From Phyllobacterium calauticae (lineage in GTDB: Bacteria > Pseudomonadota > Alphaproteobacteria > Rhizobiales > Rhizobiaceae), in contig NZ_JAGENB010000001.1 of NCBI RefSeq assembly GCF_019991125.1, positions 248,001-312,000 of the forward strand: a stretch of DNA of 64,000 bases, given 5' to 3'. Below the pieces are notes generated by a model that was not told the DNA's origin, did not search any database, and worked only from the letters and a program-made list of their open reading frames with translations. Both the position numbers and the translations under genes were made by a program. Below are positions 16,008-23,566 of the stretch, piece by piece. The first letter of the stretch is position 1, and the number at the start of each line of letters is the position of its first letter.

Positions 16008-16700
16008 GTGTCCCGATCCCAGCGCCTTCTCGACCTGATCCAGACCATGCGCCGCTATCGGCGTCCGGTCAGCGGCAAGGTGCTGGCGGAGGAAACCGGC
16101 ATCAGCATCCGCACGCTCTATCGCGATATCGCCACCCTGCAGGCGCAGGGCGCCCATATCGAGGGCGAGCCCGGCCTCGGCTATGTGCTGCGCCCCGGCT
16201 TCATGCTGCCGCCCCTGATGTTCACCGAAGAGGAGATCGAAGCGCTGGTGCTCGGCTCGCGCTGGGTGGCCAAACAGCCGGACAACCGGCTTTCCACGGC
16301 GGCGCGCGATGCCCTCAACAAGATCGCGGCGGTGCTGCCGGACGACCTGCGTGAGAGCGTCGACACCTCTGCCCTGCTGGTGGGGCCTGGGGATGGATCG
16401 GCAACCGATGGCGTCGACCTTGCCGACGTGCGCAAAGCGATCCGCAACGAGCGCAAGCTCGATATCACCTATCGCGACGGCAATGGCAGTCAATCCAGCC
16501 GCCTGATCTGGCCCTTTGCGCTGGGTTTCTTCGACAAAATGCGCGTCATCGTTGCCTGGTGTGAACTGCGCCAGGATTTCCGGCATTTCCGCACCGACCG
16601 GCTGTCGCGGCTCGAAGCAACGGACATACGTTATCCCAAGCGCCGGCAGGTCCTTTTGCAGGAGTGGCGCGACGCGCAGGGCATCGCCCAGCCGCGCTGA
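16008..16700 (+). CDS. YafY-type HTH/WYL-domain transcriptional regulator
   Basis: The 230-residue protein has an N-terminal DeoR/HTH-11 winged helix (RLLDLIQTMRRYRRPVSGKVLAEETGISIRTLYRDI) and a C-terminal WYL-type ligand domain (ERKLDITYRDGNG...IWPFALGFFDKMRVIVAWCELRQDFRHFRTDRLSRLE). WYL domains sense nucleotides or other small ligands. The start is a GTG at 16008 with a GCAGGTGA ribosome site. It probably controls the VOC-EVE genes that follow after 69 bp on the same strand. Confidence 0.9.
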   Translation: MSRSQRLLDLIQTMRRYRRPVSGKVLAEETGISIRTLYRDIATLQAQGAHIEGEPGLGYVLRPGFMLPPLMFTEEEIEALVLGSRWVAKQPDNRLSTAARDALNKIAAVLPDDLRESVDTSALLVGPGDGSATDGVDLADVRKAIRNERKLDITYRDGNGSQSSRLIWPFALGFFDKMRVIVAWCELRQDFRHFRTDRLSRLEATDIRYPKRRQVLLQEWRDAQGIAQPR

Positions 16701-16769
16701 TCACTACTGCCAGAAACTGGCAGCATGCCGTTTTATGGTGTTCCCGTCACAACTTGAAGGAGAAATGCC

Positions 16770-17156
16770 GTGGCCAACCCCAATCTCATCATTCTCTACG
16801 TTGCCAATGCCCCTGTCAGCCGCGCCTTTTATGCGGATCTGCTCAAGCGCGAACCGCTTGAAGAAACGATCAATTTCGCCATGTTTGCCCTCGACTCCGG
16901 CCTGCTGCTCGGCGTCTGGGCGCATGACAAGGTTGAACCGGCCATTACCAGCATTGGCTCCGGCAGCGAACTCGTGTTCAGCGTGGATACGGACAGCGAA
17001 GTCGAGGCAACCCACAGGGACTGGGCGGCACGCGGGTTGCCGATCGTTCAGGCGCCGGTGCACATGGATTTCGGCTATACTTTTGTTGCCCTCGATCCGG
17101 ATGGTCACCGGCTGCGGATGTTTGCCGCTACCCCGGCACAGGGAACGGCGCAATGA
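16770..17156 (+). CDS. VOC family (glyoxalase/bleomycin-resistance fold) protein
   Basis: The 128-residue product has the paired beta-alpha-beta-beta-beta modules of the vicinal oxygen chelate fold: [19 protein letters not shown] at the start and [18 protein letters not shown] at the end. Members include dioxygenases, glyoxalases and resistance proteins; the substrate is not predictable here. A GTG start at 16770 follows AAGGAGAA. It overlaps the next gene (EVE) by 4 bp, so the two are translationally coupled. Confidence 0.88.
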   Translation: MANPNLIILYVANAPVSRAFYADLLKREPLEETINFAMFALDSGLLLGVWAHDKVEPAITSIGSGSELVFSVDTDSEVEATHRDWAARGLPIVQAPVHMDFGYTFVALDPDGHRLRMFAATPAQGTAQ

Positions 17157-17662
17157 GCGGCCACTGGATCGCAGTTGCTTCGGCGGACCATGTCCGCCGC
17201 GGCCTGCAGGACGGCTTCATGCAGGTGTGCCACGGCAAGGAAGGCCCGCTGAAGCGCATCAAGCCCGGCGACGGGGTGGTCTATTATTCGCCGACCGAGA
17301 TATTCGGCGGCAAGGACCGCCTGCAGGCTTTCACCGCCATCGGCATGGTGCAGGCGGAAGACGCCTACCGCCACGACATGGGTGGAGGATTTGTGCCGTG
17401 GCGTCGCAATATTGGCTGGTTCGATGCCACGGAAGCGGACATCCGCCCGCTGCTCGACAGTCTCAGCTTCACCAGGGGCAGGCAGAACTGGGGCTACCAG
17501 TTCCGCTTCGGGGTGCTAGCCATCAGCCCGGAGGATTTTGATGTCATCGCCGGGGCCATGCATGCCCATCGTCAAGGGTTTCATGTTGTCCCGCCTCTGC
17601 CATCGCTCCGGCCGGCGTGCGATGACGGGTTGCAGCCCAGAACATCAGGGCAAGCGCACTGA
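17153..17662 (+). CDS. EVE domain protein
   Basis: The EVE domain (PUA-like fold) binds modified bases or nucleotides and occurs in restriction and defence contexts as well as housekeeping ones. Recognisable segments are [59 protein letters not shown] and [14 protein letters not shown]. At 169 residues it is longer than the usual 145 or so. The last 40 residues, from about [10 protein letters not shown], are read through the 3' end of the convergent MFS gene (overlap 17544-17662) and may be non-conserved. Confidence 0.85.
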   Translation: MSGHWIAVASADHVRRGLQDGFMQVCHGKEGPLKRIKPGDGVVYYSPTEIFGGKDRLQAFTAIGMVQAEDAYRHDMGGGFVPWRRNIGWFDATEADIRPLLDSLSFTRGRQNWGYQFRFGVLAISPEDFDVIAGAMHAHRQGFHVVPPLPSLRPACDDGLQPRTSGQAH

Positions 17663-18872
17663 TGCCCGCCCCCGCAAGGCTGACCCCTGGCCAGCCGGCG
17701 GAGGCATAGACCAGCGTGGAGCCGAGCGAACCTGCCGCACTGCCGATCGAATAGAAGATCATATAGCCCGCCGTCAGGCGGCTCTGCGCTTCCGGACGCA
17801 CGCGGTAGATCAGGCTCTGGTTGGAGACATGCACCGCCTGCAGGGCGAAATCGATGGTCACAATGCCGATGATCAGGAACCACAGTGACGTCTGCATGAA
17901 GGCGACCGGTATCCACGACAGGAGCATGATGGTCAGGGCAATGCCCGTGGTGCGCTGTGCATGCCCCCGGTCGGCCCAGCGCCCTGCCCGTGAGGCCGCC
18001 AGCGCTCCGGCAGCGCCGGCAAGACCGAACAGCCCGATTTGCGTGTGCGACAGCGAAAACGGCGGAGCGCTCAGCGGCAGCACCAGCGGTGTCAAAAGCA
18101 TGGTGATGTCGGCGAAGATGAACATGGCAATGACGGCACGGATGCGCAGCACCGGCTCTTCGGCAAACAACAGGAAGACAGACCTGATCAGCTTCGGATA
18201 GGCGATTTTTGTCCGCCGCACTTCGTTGCGTGGCAGGAAGTGAAACAGCAGCGCTGCAATGATCAGCGTCAGCACCGCCGAGACGGCATAGACCGAGCGC
18301 CAGCCCGCCAGATCGGCCATGCCACCGGCAATGGTGCGGGCGAGCAGAATACCGATGACGATGCCGCTGGTGACGATCCCGACCACCTGCCCCCGCTCAT
18401 GCGGCTTTGCCAGACTGGCGGCATAGGCGACGAGCGCCTGCGTGACAACGGCGAGCAGGCCGATGGCGGCCATCGCCACCAGCAGCGCGAGCGAGGTCGG
18501 GGCAAAGCACACCGCCAGCAGGGCCAGTGCGGAGAGAACCGATTGGCCGGCGATCAGCCGGCGGCGGTCGATCAGATCGCCCAGCGGCACGATCAGCAGC
18601 AGGCCAAGCCCGTAACCGACCTGCGAAATCGAGACGATCATGCCGATGGTGGCATGGCTCATGCCAAAACTGTCGGCAATGGCATCGAGCAGCGGCGGCG
18701 CAAAATAGACGTTCGCCACGGCCAGTCCGCAGGCAATGGCAAACAGAAGTGCCAGGGGTCGGGAGAATTCTATGGCCTGCGGCCCGCTGAAAGGCGTTTT
18801 TTCAGCAATTTCATCCGTATAGACCGCTTGTCCACCGCCAATGACCAGATTATCGTCCTGCTCAAGCTTCAT
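17544..18872 (-). CDS. MFS transporter (drug efflux type)
   Basis: This inner-membrane protein has about 12 hydrophobic segments and 442 residues. The MFS motif A analogue [16 protein letters not shown] lies in the loop between helices 2 and 3. It is probably a proton-coupled efflux permease for an unknown small molecule. A cytoplasmic N-terminal extension of about 35 residues precedes the first helix. The ATG at 18872 follows AGGAGGATGCG. It is divergent from an HxlR regulator and shares a promoter region containing an inverted repeat, so HxlR-controlled efflux is likely. Confidence 0.88.
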   Translation of the reverse strand: MKLEQDDNLVIGGGQAVYTDEIAEKTPFSGPQAIEFSRPLALLFAIACGLAVANVYFAPPLLDAIADSFGMSHATIGMIVSISQVGYGLGLLLIVPLGDLIDRRRLIAGQSVLSALALLAVCFAPTSLALLVAMAAIGLLAVVTQALVAYAASLAKPHERGQVVGIVTSGIVIGILLARTIAGGMADLAGWRSVYAVSAVLTLIIAALLFHFLPRNEVRRTKIAYPKLIRSVFLLFAEEPVLRIRAVIAMFIFADITMLLTPLVLPLSAPPFSLSHTQIGLFGLAGAAGALAASRAGRWADRGHAQRTTGIALTIMLLSWIPVAFMQTSLWFLIIGIVTIDFALQAVHVSNQSLIYRVRPEAQSRLTAGYMIFYSIGSAAGSLGSTLVYASAGWPGVSLAGAGISALALMFWAATRHRTPAGAMAEAGQHETLDDGHAWPRR

Positions 18873-18892
18873 CGCATCCTCCTGCGCATGTG

Positions 18893-18944
18893 GTTGCAAA
18901 TTAAAACCTGTTGCGTCTTAGCTCCATCGGTTTTATATTGCAAC
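18893..18944. promoter_or_regulatory. inverted repeat between MFS and hxlR genes
   Basis: GTTGCAAATTAAAACC (18893-18908) and GGTTTTATATTGCAAC (18929-18944) form a 16-bp inverted repeat with two mismatches and a 20-bp spacer. Its place in the divergent promoter makes it a candidate site for the adjacent HxlR-family regulator. Confidence 0.6.
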
Positions 18945-19007
18945 TACCCTTCGCAGAGGGAGAAATAAGATGAGCACTGCTCTGCGACCAAAAAAAGGGG
19001 GACTACA

Positions 19008-19451
19008 ATGGTCAAGCGAACGAGCCACAAGGATGATCCGTGCCCGGTGGCAAGGCCACTGGATGCGATCGGCGACTGGTGGTCACTGCTGATAATACGC
19101 GACGCGTTTGAGGGATCGCGGCGTTTTGGGGAATTTCAGAGAAGTCTTGGCCTGGCCAAGAATATTTTGTCGACGCGGCTGCGCAATCTCGTTGCCCATG
19201 ACATTTTCACCATCGCGCCCTGCGCCGATGGCAGCGCCTACAATGAATATGTGCTGACCGAAAAAGGCCGCGATCTCTTCCCGCTGCTTGTGGCGCTGCG
19301 GCAATGGGGTGAAGAATACTACTCCGACAGCTATCAGGCGAAAGTCCAACTGGTCGACCGCGAAACGGGTAAACCGGTGCGGCGGCTGGAACTGCGATCC
19401 GATGACGGGCGCCTGCTCGGGCCTGACGACACGGTGGTTGTCGGGCACTAG
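19008..19451 (+). CDS. HxlR family transcriptional regulator
   Basis: The 147-residue winged-helix protein begins with the HxlR pattern DPCPVARPLDAIGDWWSLLIIRDAFEGSRRFGEF and continues SLGLAKNILSTRLRNLVAHDIF and the wing YVLTEKGRDLFPLLVALRQWG. The cysteine near the N-terminus (DPCPVA) is the typical redox or electrophile-sensing residue. It is divergent from the MFS transporter, which it probably represses through the inverted repeat between them. Confidence 0.92.
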   Translation: MVKRTSHKDDPCPVARPLDAIGDWWSLLIIRDAFEGSRRFGEFQRSLGLAKNILSTRLRNLVAHDIFTIAPCADGSAYNEYVLTEKGRDLFPLLVALRQWGEEYYSDSYQAKVQLVDRETGKPVRRLELRSDDGRLLGPDDTVVVGH

Positions 19452-19468
19452 ATTTCCCTGCCCTCGCC

Positions 19469-19499
19469 CTGCCTGACATCGCTCCGCGGTGTCTGGCAG
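19469..19499. terminator. hairpin after hxlR
   Basis: CTGCCTGACATCG and CGGTGTCTGGCAG form an imperfect 13-bp stem 17 bp after the hxlR stop. There is no U-run, so termination there is only possible. Confidence 0.4.
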
Positions 19500-19515
19500 C
19501 GCCACTGCCATAGAA

Positions 19516-19536
19516 TGCAAATGAAAATCATTTGCA
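19516..19536. promoter_or_regulatory. Fur/Mur-like box (21-bp perfect palindrome)
   Basis: TGCAAATGA-AAA-TCATTTGCA is a perfect palindrome except for its central AAA. Its core, ATGAAAATCAT, resembles the classical Fur consensus centre. It lies just upstream of a good -35/-10 pair (TTGACG 19544-19549, TATTCT 19566-19571, 16-bp spacer). Binding by Fur or Mur is inferred from the pattern. Confidence 0.65.
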
Positions 19537-19577
19537 ATAAGGCTTGACGACAGTCCGATTATTCGTATTCTGTGGTG

Positions 19578-19650
19578 GTGCCAGTGGGACGCTGGCTCCG
19601 GGCGGCCCGGGCGGACAATAGAAAAAGGCCCCATCCGAGACGGGGCCTTT
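19578..19650 (+). ncRNA. candidate small RNA downstream of the Fur-like box
   Basis: The promoter at 19544-19571 fires into about 70 bp that contain no ORF but three successive stem-loops: GCCAG/CTGGC (19580-19596), CCGGG/CCCGG (19598-19610) and the terminator hairpin 19625-19649. The unit is convergent with sodB and ends before it. It could be a short regulatory RNA made under metal control. Alternatively the box is a relic of a lost gene. This rests on pattern only. Confidence 0.4.
19624..19650 (-). terminator. intrinsic terminator of sodB (possibly bidirectional)
   Basis: AAGGCCCC and GGGGCCTT form an 8-bp stem. On the minus strand it is followed by TTTTTC, about 26 bp after the sodB stop. 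On the plus strand the T-run is only TTT. Confidence 0.8.
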
Positions 19651-19675
19651 CCATCGATATCGCTCGGGAAAAAGC

Positions 19676-20275
19676 TTATTTGGCTTTTTCGTAGAGTTCG
19701 AGGACGTAATCCCAGTTGATGAGACTGTCGACGAAAGCTTCGAGGTATTTTGGACGGGCATTGCGGTAGTCGATGTAATAGGAGTGTTCCCATACGTCGA
19801 CGCCGAGGATCGGCGTTGCACCATGAACCAGCGGGTTTTCGCCGTTTGGTGTCTTGGAGATTTCAAGCTTGCCGTTCTTGACGGAGAGCCATGCCCAGCC
19901 GGAGCCGAACTGTGTGGTGCCGGCAGCGATGAAATCGGTGCGGAACTTGTCGTAGCCGCCGAGATCCGAGTCAATGGCCTTTTCCAGAGCGCCCGGAAGC
20001 TTCTTGCCGCCGCCGTTCTTCTTCAGCCAATGCCAGAAATGCAGGTGGTTGTAATGCTGGCCGGCATTGTTGAAAAGGCCGGCATTCTTGCCATAGGACT
20101 GCTTGACGATCTCTTCAAGCGAGAGATTTTCAAGACCGGCTTCGGCAGCCAGTTTGTTGCCGTTGTCAACATAAGCCTTGTGGTGCTTGTCATGATGATA
20201 TTCCAACGTCTCGCGCGACATGAAGGGGGCGAGTGCGTCGTAATCATACGGCAGTGCGGGCAGTTCGAAAGCCAT
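19676..20275 (-). CDS. sodB: superoxide dismutase, Fe type
   Basis: This cytoplasmic enzyme converts superoxide to hydrogen peroxide and oxygen. At 199 residues it fits the Fe/Mn family. Metal ligands are visible: His27 in LEYHHDKHHKAYV, a His in FNNAGQHYNHLHFW (about 75), and the Asp and His in LGVDVWEHSYYIDYRN (about 160 and 164). The glutamine in NNAGQ points to the Fe-type second sphere. It is monocistronic, with its own terminator. The nearby Fur-like box lies downstream, not at its promoter. Confidence 0.95.
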   Translation of the reverse strand: MAFELPALPYDYDALAPFMSRETLEYHHDKHHKAYVDNGNKLAAEAGLENLSLEEIVKQSYGKNAGLFNNAGQHYNHLHFWHWLKKNGGGKKLPGALEKAIDSDLGGYDKFRTDFIAAGTTQFGSGWAWLSVKNGKLEISKTPNGENPLVHGATPILGVDVWEHSYYIDYRNARPKYLEAFVDSLINWDYVLELYEKAK

Positions 20276-20440
20276 GGAAGTCTCCTCTTCGATTCAATCT
20301 GTGATCGGGATTGGCACCGGGTGTTCCCCGTTGCGGGGTGATGGCCAATCCTGACAAAACCTGCGCTTGTTACATAGGTCCGTATTTCCCCGGGGGCAAT
20401 GCGGAACGGATCAATATTTCGGTTTGATCCGGTTTCAGCG

Positions 20441-21319
20441 TTAAATTTTCGGCGTGGAGTGGGCGAACTCCCAATAGAGCTCCCTCGCCTTCTTGGTGAT
20501 CGGCCCCGGCTGAAGGTCGCGGCCTTCAATACGGGTAACGGGCACGACCTTCGAATGGTTCCCCGTGGAGAAAATCTCGTCGGCGTTGAGGAAATCCTGC
20601 ACCGTCAAGGTCGCCTGCGTCGTGCGGAAACCGTAATCGGCCAGCACGTCGATCGTGCGGGCGCGGGTGATGCCGGACAGGAACGTGCCATTGGGCGCGG
20701 GCGTGAAAATGTGCCCGTCCTTGACCATGAAAATGTTCGAGCTGCCGGTCTCAGCGACATTGCCCAGCATATCGAGCACCAGCGCATTGTCGAAACCGCG
20801 GGATTTGGCCTCGAGAATGGCGCGGCCATTGTTGGGGTAGAGGCAACCGGCCTTGGCATTGGTCGGCATCGTCTCGAAACTCGGACGGCGGAAGGGCGAA
20901 ACGGTGACGGAAAAACCCGTGGGTTCCTGCATCGGCGATTCGTACAGGCTGAGACAGAAGCGGGTTGAAGCGGGATCGGCGGGCACACCCATATAGCCGC
21001 CATGCTCGGCCCAGTACATCGGCCGGATATAGACGGCGATCCGGCCATCGAATTTTTTCAGCCCGTCGCGGGCAAGACCGGCAATGTCTTCCGCGCTCAT
21101 GGTCGGCTGGAGACCAAGCGCGGCGGCGGAGGCATTCACCCGGGCGCAATGGCGGTCAAGATCGGGCGAAACGCCCTCGAACCAGCGTCCGCCGTCAAAA
21201 ACCGTCGAGCCCAGCCACATGGCGTGGCTGCGCGGCCCGATCAGAGGCACGTTGCCCTCGTGCCAGTCACCGTCGACATAGGTCCAGGTGGTTGATTGCG
21301 CTGCTGTATTGACTGCCAT
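20441..21319 (-). CDS. branched-chain amino acid aminotransferase-like (PLP fold type IV)
   Basis: This 292-residue class IV aminotransferase probably moves the amino group between branched-chain amino acids and 2-oxoglutarate. Fold-type IV features include GSTVFDGGRWF near the N-terminus, the PLP lysine in NAKAGCLYPNN (about residue 159), ETGSSNIFMVKDG and FLSGITRARTI. D-amino acid transaminase or aminodeoxychorismate lyase activity cannot be excluded from sequence alone. The ATG at 21319 (MAVNTAAQ) is used rather than upstream extensions. Confidence 0.87.
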   Translation of the reverse strand: MAVNTAAQSTTWTYVDGDWHEGNVPLIGPRSHAMWLGSTVFDGGRWFEGVSPDLDRHCARVNASAAALGLQPTMSAEDIAGLARDGLKKFDGRIAVYIRPMYWAEHGGYMGVPADPASTRFCLSLYESPMQEPTGFSVTVSPFRRPSFETMPTNAKAGCLYPNNGRAILEAKSRGFDNALVLDMLGNVAETGSSNIFMVKDGHIFTPAPNGTFLSGITRARTIDVLADYGFRTTQATLTVQDFLNADEIFSTGNHSKVVPVTRIEGRDLQPGPITKKARELYWEFAHSTPKI

Positions 21320-21642
21320 GAGAGTGATTCCGTCGCTGAGAATAGGTCGCCCTATCGAAGGGTTATTCGACCGCAAGGTCAATGGTTCAGACGCTGCGGA
21401 AGGCAAATTGCGACAAACGGACCGCCATAACCAGCACTTTTCCGCGTCAAACCAAGGCTTCTCATACTTTTGATGAATTGCGCATCGGAATATCGCCGGT
21501 CCACTATGACACGGCAGCATTGAGCCGTTTGTCAGTTCCGGACTTCAAATGTTGTGAGAAAACGCACCGTATCATTTCCCCCCACTCCCCTCAGGATACG
21601 GCTTCTTGGCGGGCCCCTTGCCGGGTCTGCTTTTCTTTTGGC

Positions 21643-21680
21643 TCAAAGAAAAAGGCCGGCAACCCCAGGTCACCGGCCTT
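21643..21680 (-). terminator. intrinsic terminator of the L,D-transpeptidase gene
   Basis: AAGGCCGG and CCGGCCTT pair around a 13-nt loop. On the minus strand they are followed by TTTTTCTTT, 23 bp beyond the stop codon at 21703. The rest of the 21320-21702 spacer shows only the presumed upstream region of the aminotransferase. Confidence 0.85.
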
Positions 21681-21702
21681 CCATGTGGATAAAGGCGACA
21701 GA

Positions 21703-22413
21703 TTACATCACCAGGATCGGCGTCTTGTTCGGCACGCGATCATAGAGATCGATAATGTCCTGGTTGATCAGGCGCACGCAGCCCGACGAAACCGCCTTGC
21801 CGATGGACCACCATTCCGGCGAGCCGTGCAGGCGATAGAGTGTGTCCTGGCCATTCTGGAAGATGTAGAGGGCGCGGGCGCCGAGCGGATTGGTCAGGCC
21901 GGGCTGCATGCCGCCATTGCGGGCGCTGTACTGCACCAGCTCCGGCTGGCGGGCAACCATCTCATCCGGCGGAGTCCAGGTTGGCCAGTGGCGCTTCCAC
22001 TGGATGACCGCGCGGCCGGACCAGGCAAAGCCTTCGCGGCCGATGCCGACGCCGTAACGGATCGCCTGACCGCCTTCGCGCACCAGATAGAGGAACTTGT
22101 TCTGGGTATCGACAACGATGGTGCCGGGCTGTTCGCCGGTCGGGTCCTGCACGACCTGACGCAGGTAGCGCTTGTTCATCCTCTTGATCGGAATGGCGGG
22201 CAGCTGGTAGCCGTCATCCTCGCGCGCCGCATACATGGCTTCGTAGGAGCCAAAGGCCGGATCGACATCCGCCTGCGGTGCGAGCGGCTGGCCATTGTCG
22301 TCAACCTTGATAACCGGCATATCCGGGATTGCGGCGCATCCGGCGAGGCCGACGGCCGCTGTTGCGGTCAATGCAGTCAGGAAACCGCGGCGGGAAATCA
22401 TGTTTTGCATCAT
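21703..22413 (-). CDS. L,D-transpeptidase (YkuD) lipoprotein
   Basis: This enzyme makes 3-3 cross-links in peptidoglycan or attaches proteins to it. The 236-residue precursor has a twin-arginine-like start (MISRRGFLTALTATAAVGLAGC) ending in a lipobox (LAGC), so it is likely an exported lipoprotein. The YkuD catalytic domain ends with YRLHGSPEWWSIGKAVSSGCVRLINQDI, containing the conserved HG and SxGCxR motif with the nucleophilic cysteine. It lies alone with a strong terminator. Rhizobial genomes carry many such paralogues. Confidence 0.93.
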   Translation of the reverse strand: MMQNMISRRGFLTALTATAAVGLAGCAAIPDMPVIKVDDNGQPLAPQADVDPAFGSYEAMYAAREDDGYQLPAIPIKRMNKRYLRQVVQDPTGEQPGTIVVDTQNKFLYLVREGGQAIRYGVGIGREGFAWSGRAVIQWKRHWPTWTPPDEMVARQPELVQYSARNGGMQPGLTNPLGARALYIFQNGQDTLYRLHGSPEWWSIGKAVSSGCVRLINQDIIDLYDRVPNKTPILVM

Positions 22414-22641
22414 TGAACCAATTTAGCGGTGGGAGATGGAGTGTGAGATAGCATGGATCGGGTTTACCAGCTCTAAACGCACATAAAATGTGGCAACGGA
22501 CCGTTGGCAATATGGCGCAAACAAGGCGGCTGGCGGACTGTTGCCCTCCCGCAACAGAAAGGCTGCCTGAAGGATGCATGCACCGTTCACCGGGCGATAA
22601 ACAATTCGTGAGACCGCGAAACCCGCATTCCAATCGCCGAA

Positions 22642-23538
22642 TCACCGGGGTTCATAGCGAAAATCCGACACGCCGAACCGCCCGGCAAGACTGCTGAGCG
22701 GCGCATCGCCGGTCTTGCCTCTGACATAGCGATCCATGAAAGCGACACTGGCTTCGCTGATGCGCGTGCGGGTGAACAGGCCGAGATCGGTCCACGTCAG
22801 ATGACCCGCGCCCAGGAATTCCACATAATATTTCGGGCCCTTCGACAGGTCGTAACCGCCGCCCGGCCGCCTTACTTTCGGGGTCACAAAAATATCGCGC
22901 GTGCCGCCCTGGTACATGACCGGGGCTTCGAGATGCCGCAGCGAATCCCGGTGCAGATAGGGACCGACATAGGGTGACAGGGCGAGCGTTGCCTTGACGC
23001 CGTCGATGCGCCAGCCGGGCCAGGCGCCGCTCATGCCCAGCACGGTATAGCCGCCGAGGGAATGCCCCGCGAGCCCCATCTCGTTCCAGTTGATCCGGCT
23101 GTTCCACTGCCGGTCGCGCTTCAGGGCGGCAATCACCTTGCTGAAATCATCGGCGCGGTTCCTGAACGTGGCCTCCGTCCAGCGCAGGGGTTTGCGCAGG
23201 GAAACCTGCGGCTTGTCCCAGATGTTCTGATCACCGTTGTTGCAGGTCGCATCGTGATGATTGGGCGCGAAGACCATGTAGCCCGCCTTGGCAAAGGCCC
23301 GCATCAGGAATTTCGATTGGGTCGAACAGCCGTGGAACCCGTGCGAGAAGAAAATGACCGGCTGGCGGGCAATCGTCCGCTGGTCCGGTTCCCACACATG
23401 GACCGGCACCCCGCCGATCACCGCTTCGCTGTCCCCGGCAAGGGCGGTTCCCGCCGAGGCCAGCTCGGCGGTGAGAATGGCGGCGATCAATCGCAACAGG
23501 AGGCGTGGCAGAGCGAAAGATTGGCCTGTGCTGTTCAT
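22642..23538 (-). CDS. alpha/beta hydrolase, secreted (PAF-acetylhydrolase/dienelactone hydrolase-like)
   Basis: The 298-residue protein has an N-terminal signal peptide and an alpha/beta-hydrolase domain. The oxyanion region is PVIFFSHGFHGCSTQS, the nucleophile elbow GLAGHSLGGYTVLGM (Ser about 158), an Asp in YQGGTRDIFVTP and the His in FLGAGHLTWTD. The pattern is that of predicted dienelactone hydrolase/PAF-acetylhydrolase-like esterases; the substrate is unknown. It follows the HerA-like gene by 28 bp on the same strand and may be co-transcribed. Confidence 0.85.
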   Translation of the reverse strand: MNSTGQSFALPRLLLRLIAAILTAELASAGTALAGDSEAVIGGVPVHVWEPDQRTIARQPVIFFSHGFHGCSTQSKFLMRAFAKAGYMVFAPNHHDATCNNGDQNIWDKPQVSLRKPLRWTEATFRNRADDFSKVIAALKRDRQWNSRINWNEMGLAGHSLGGYTVLGMSGAWPGWRIDGVKATLALSPYVGPYLHRDSLRHLEAPVMYQGGTRDIFVTPKVRRPGGGYDLSKGPKYYVEFLGAGHLTWTDLGLFTRTRISEASVAFMDRYVRGKTGDAPLSSLAGRFGVSDFRYEPR

Positions 23539-23566
23539 CGGCGCCCGCCTTGTCCGCTGTCGTAGC

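Noticed and set aside
17153-17662. EVE protein as part of a restriction or defence island
   Set aside because: Neighbours are a WYL-type regulator, a VOC protein and an MFS transporter, with no nuclease, methylase or phage-defence gene adjacent.
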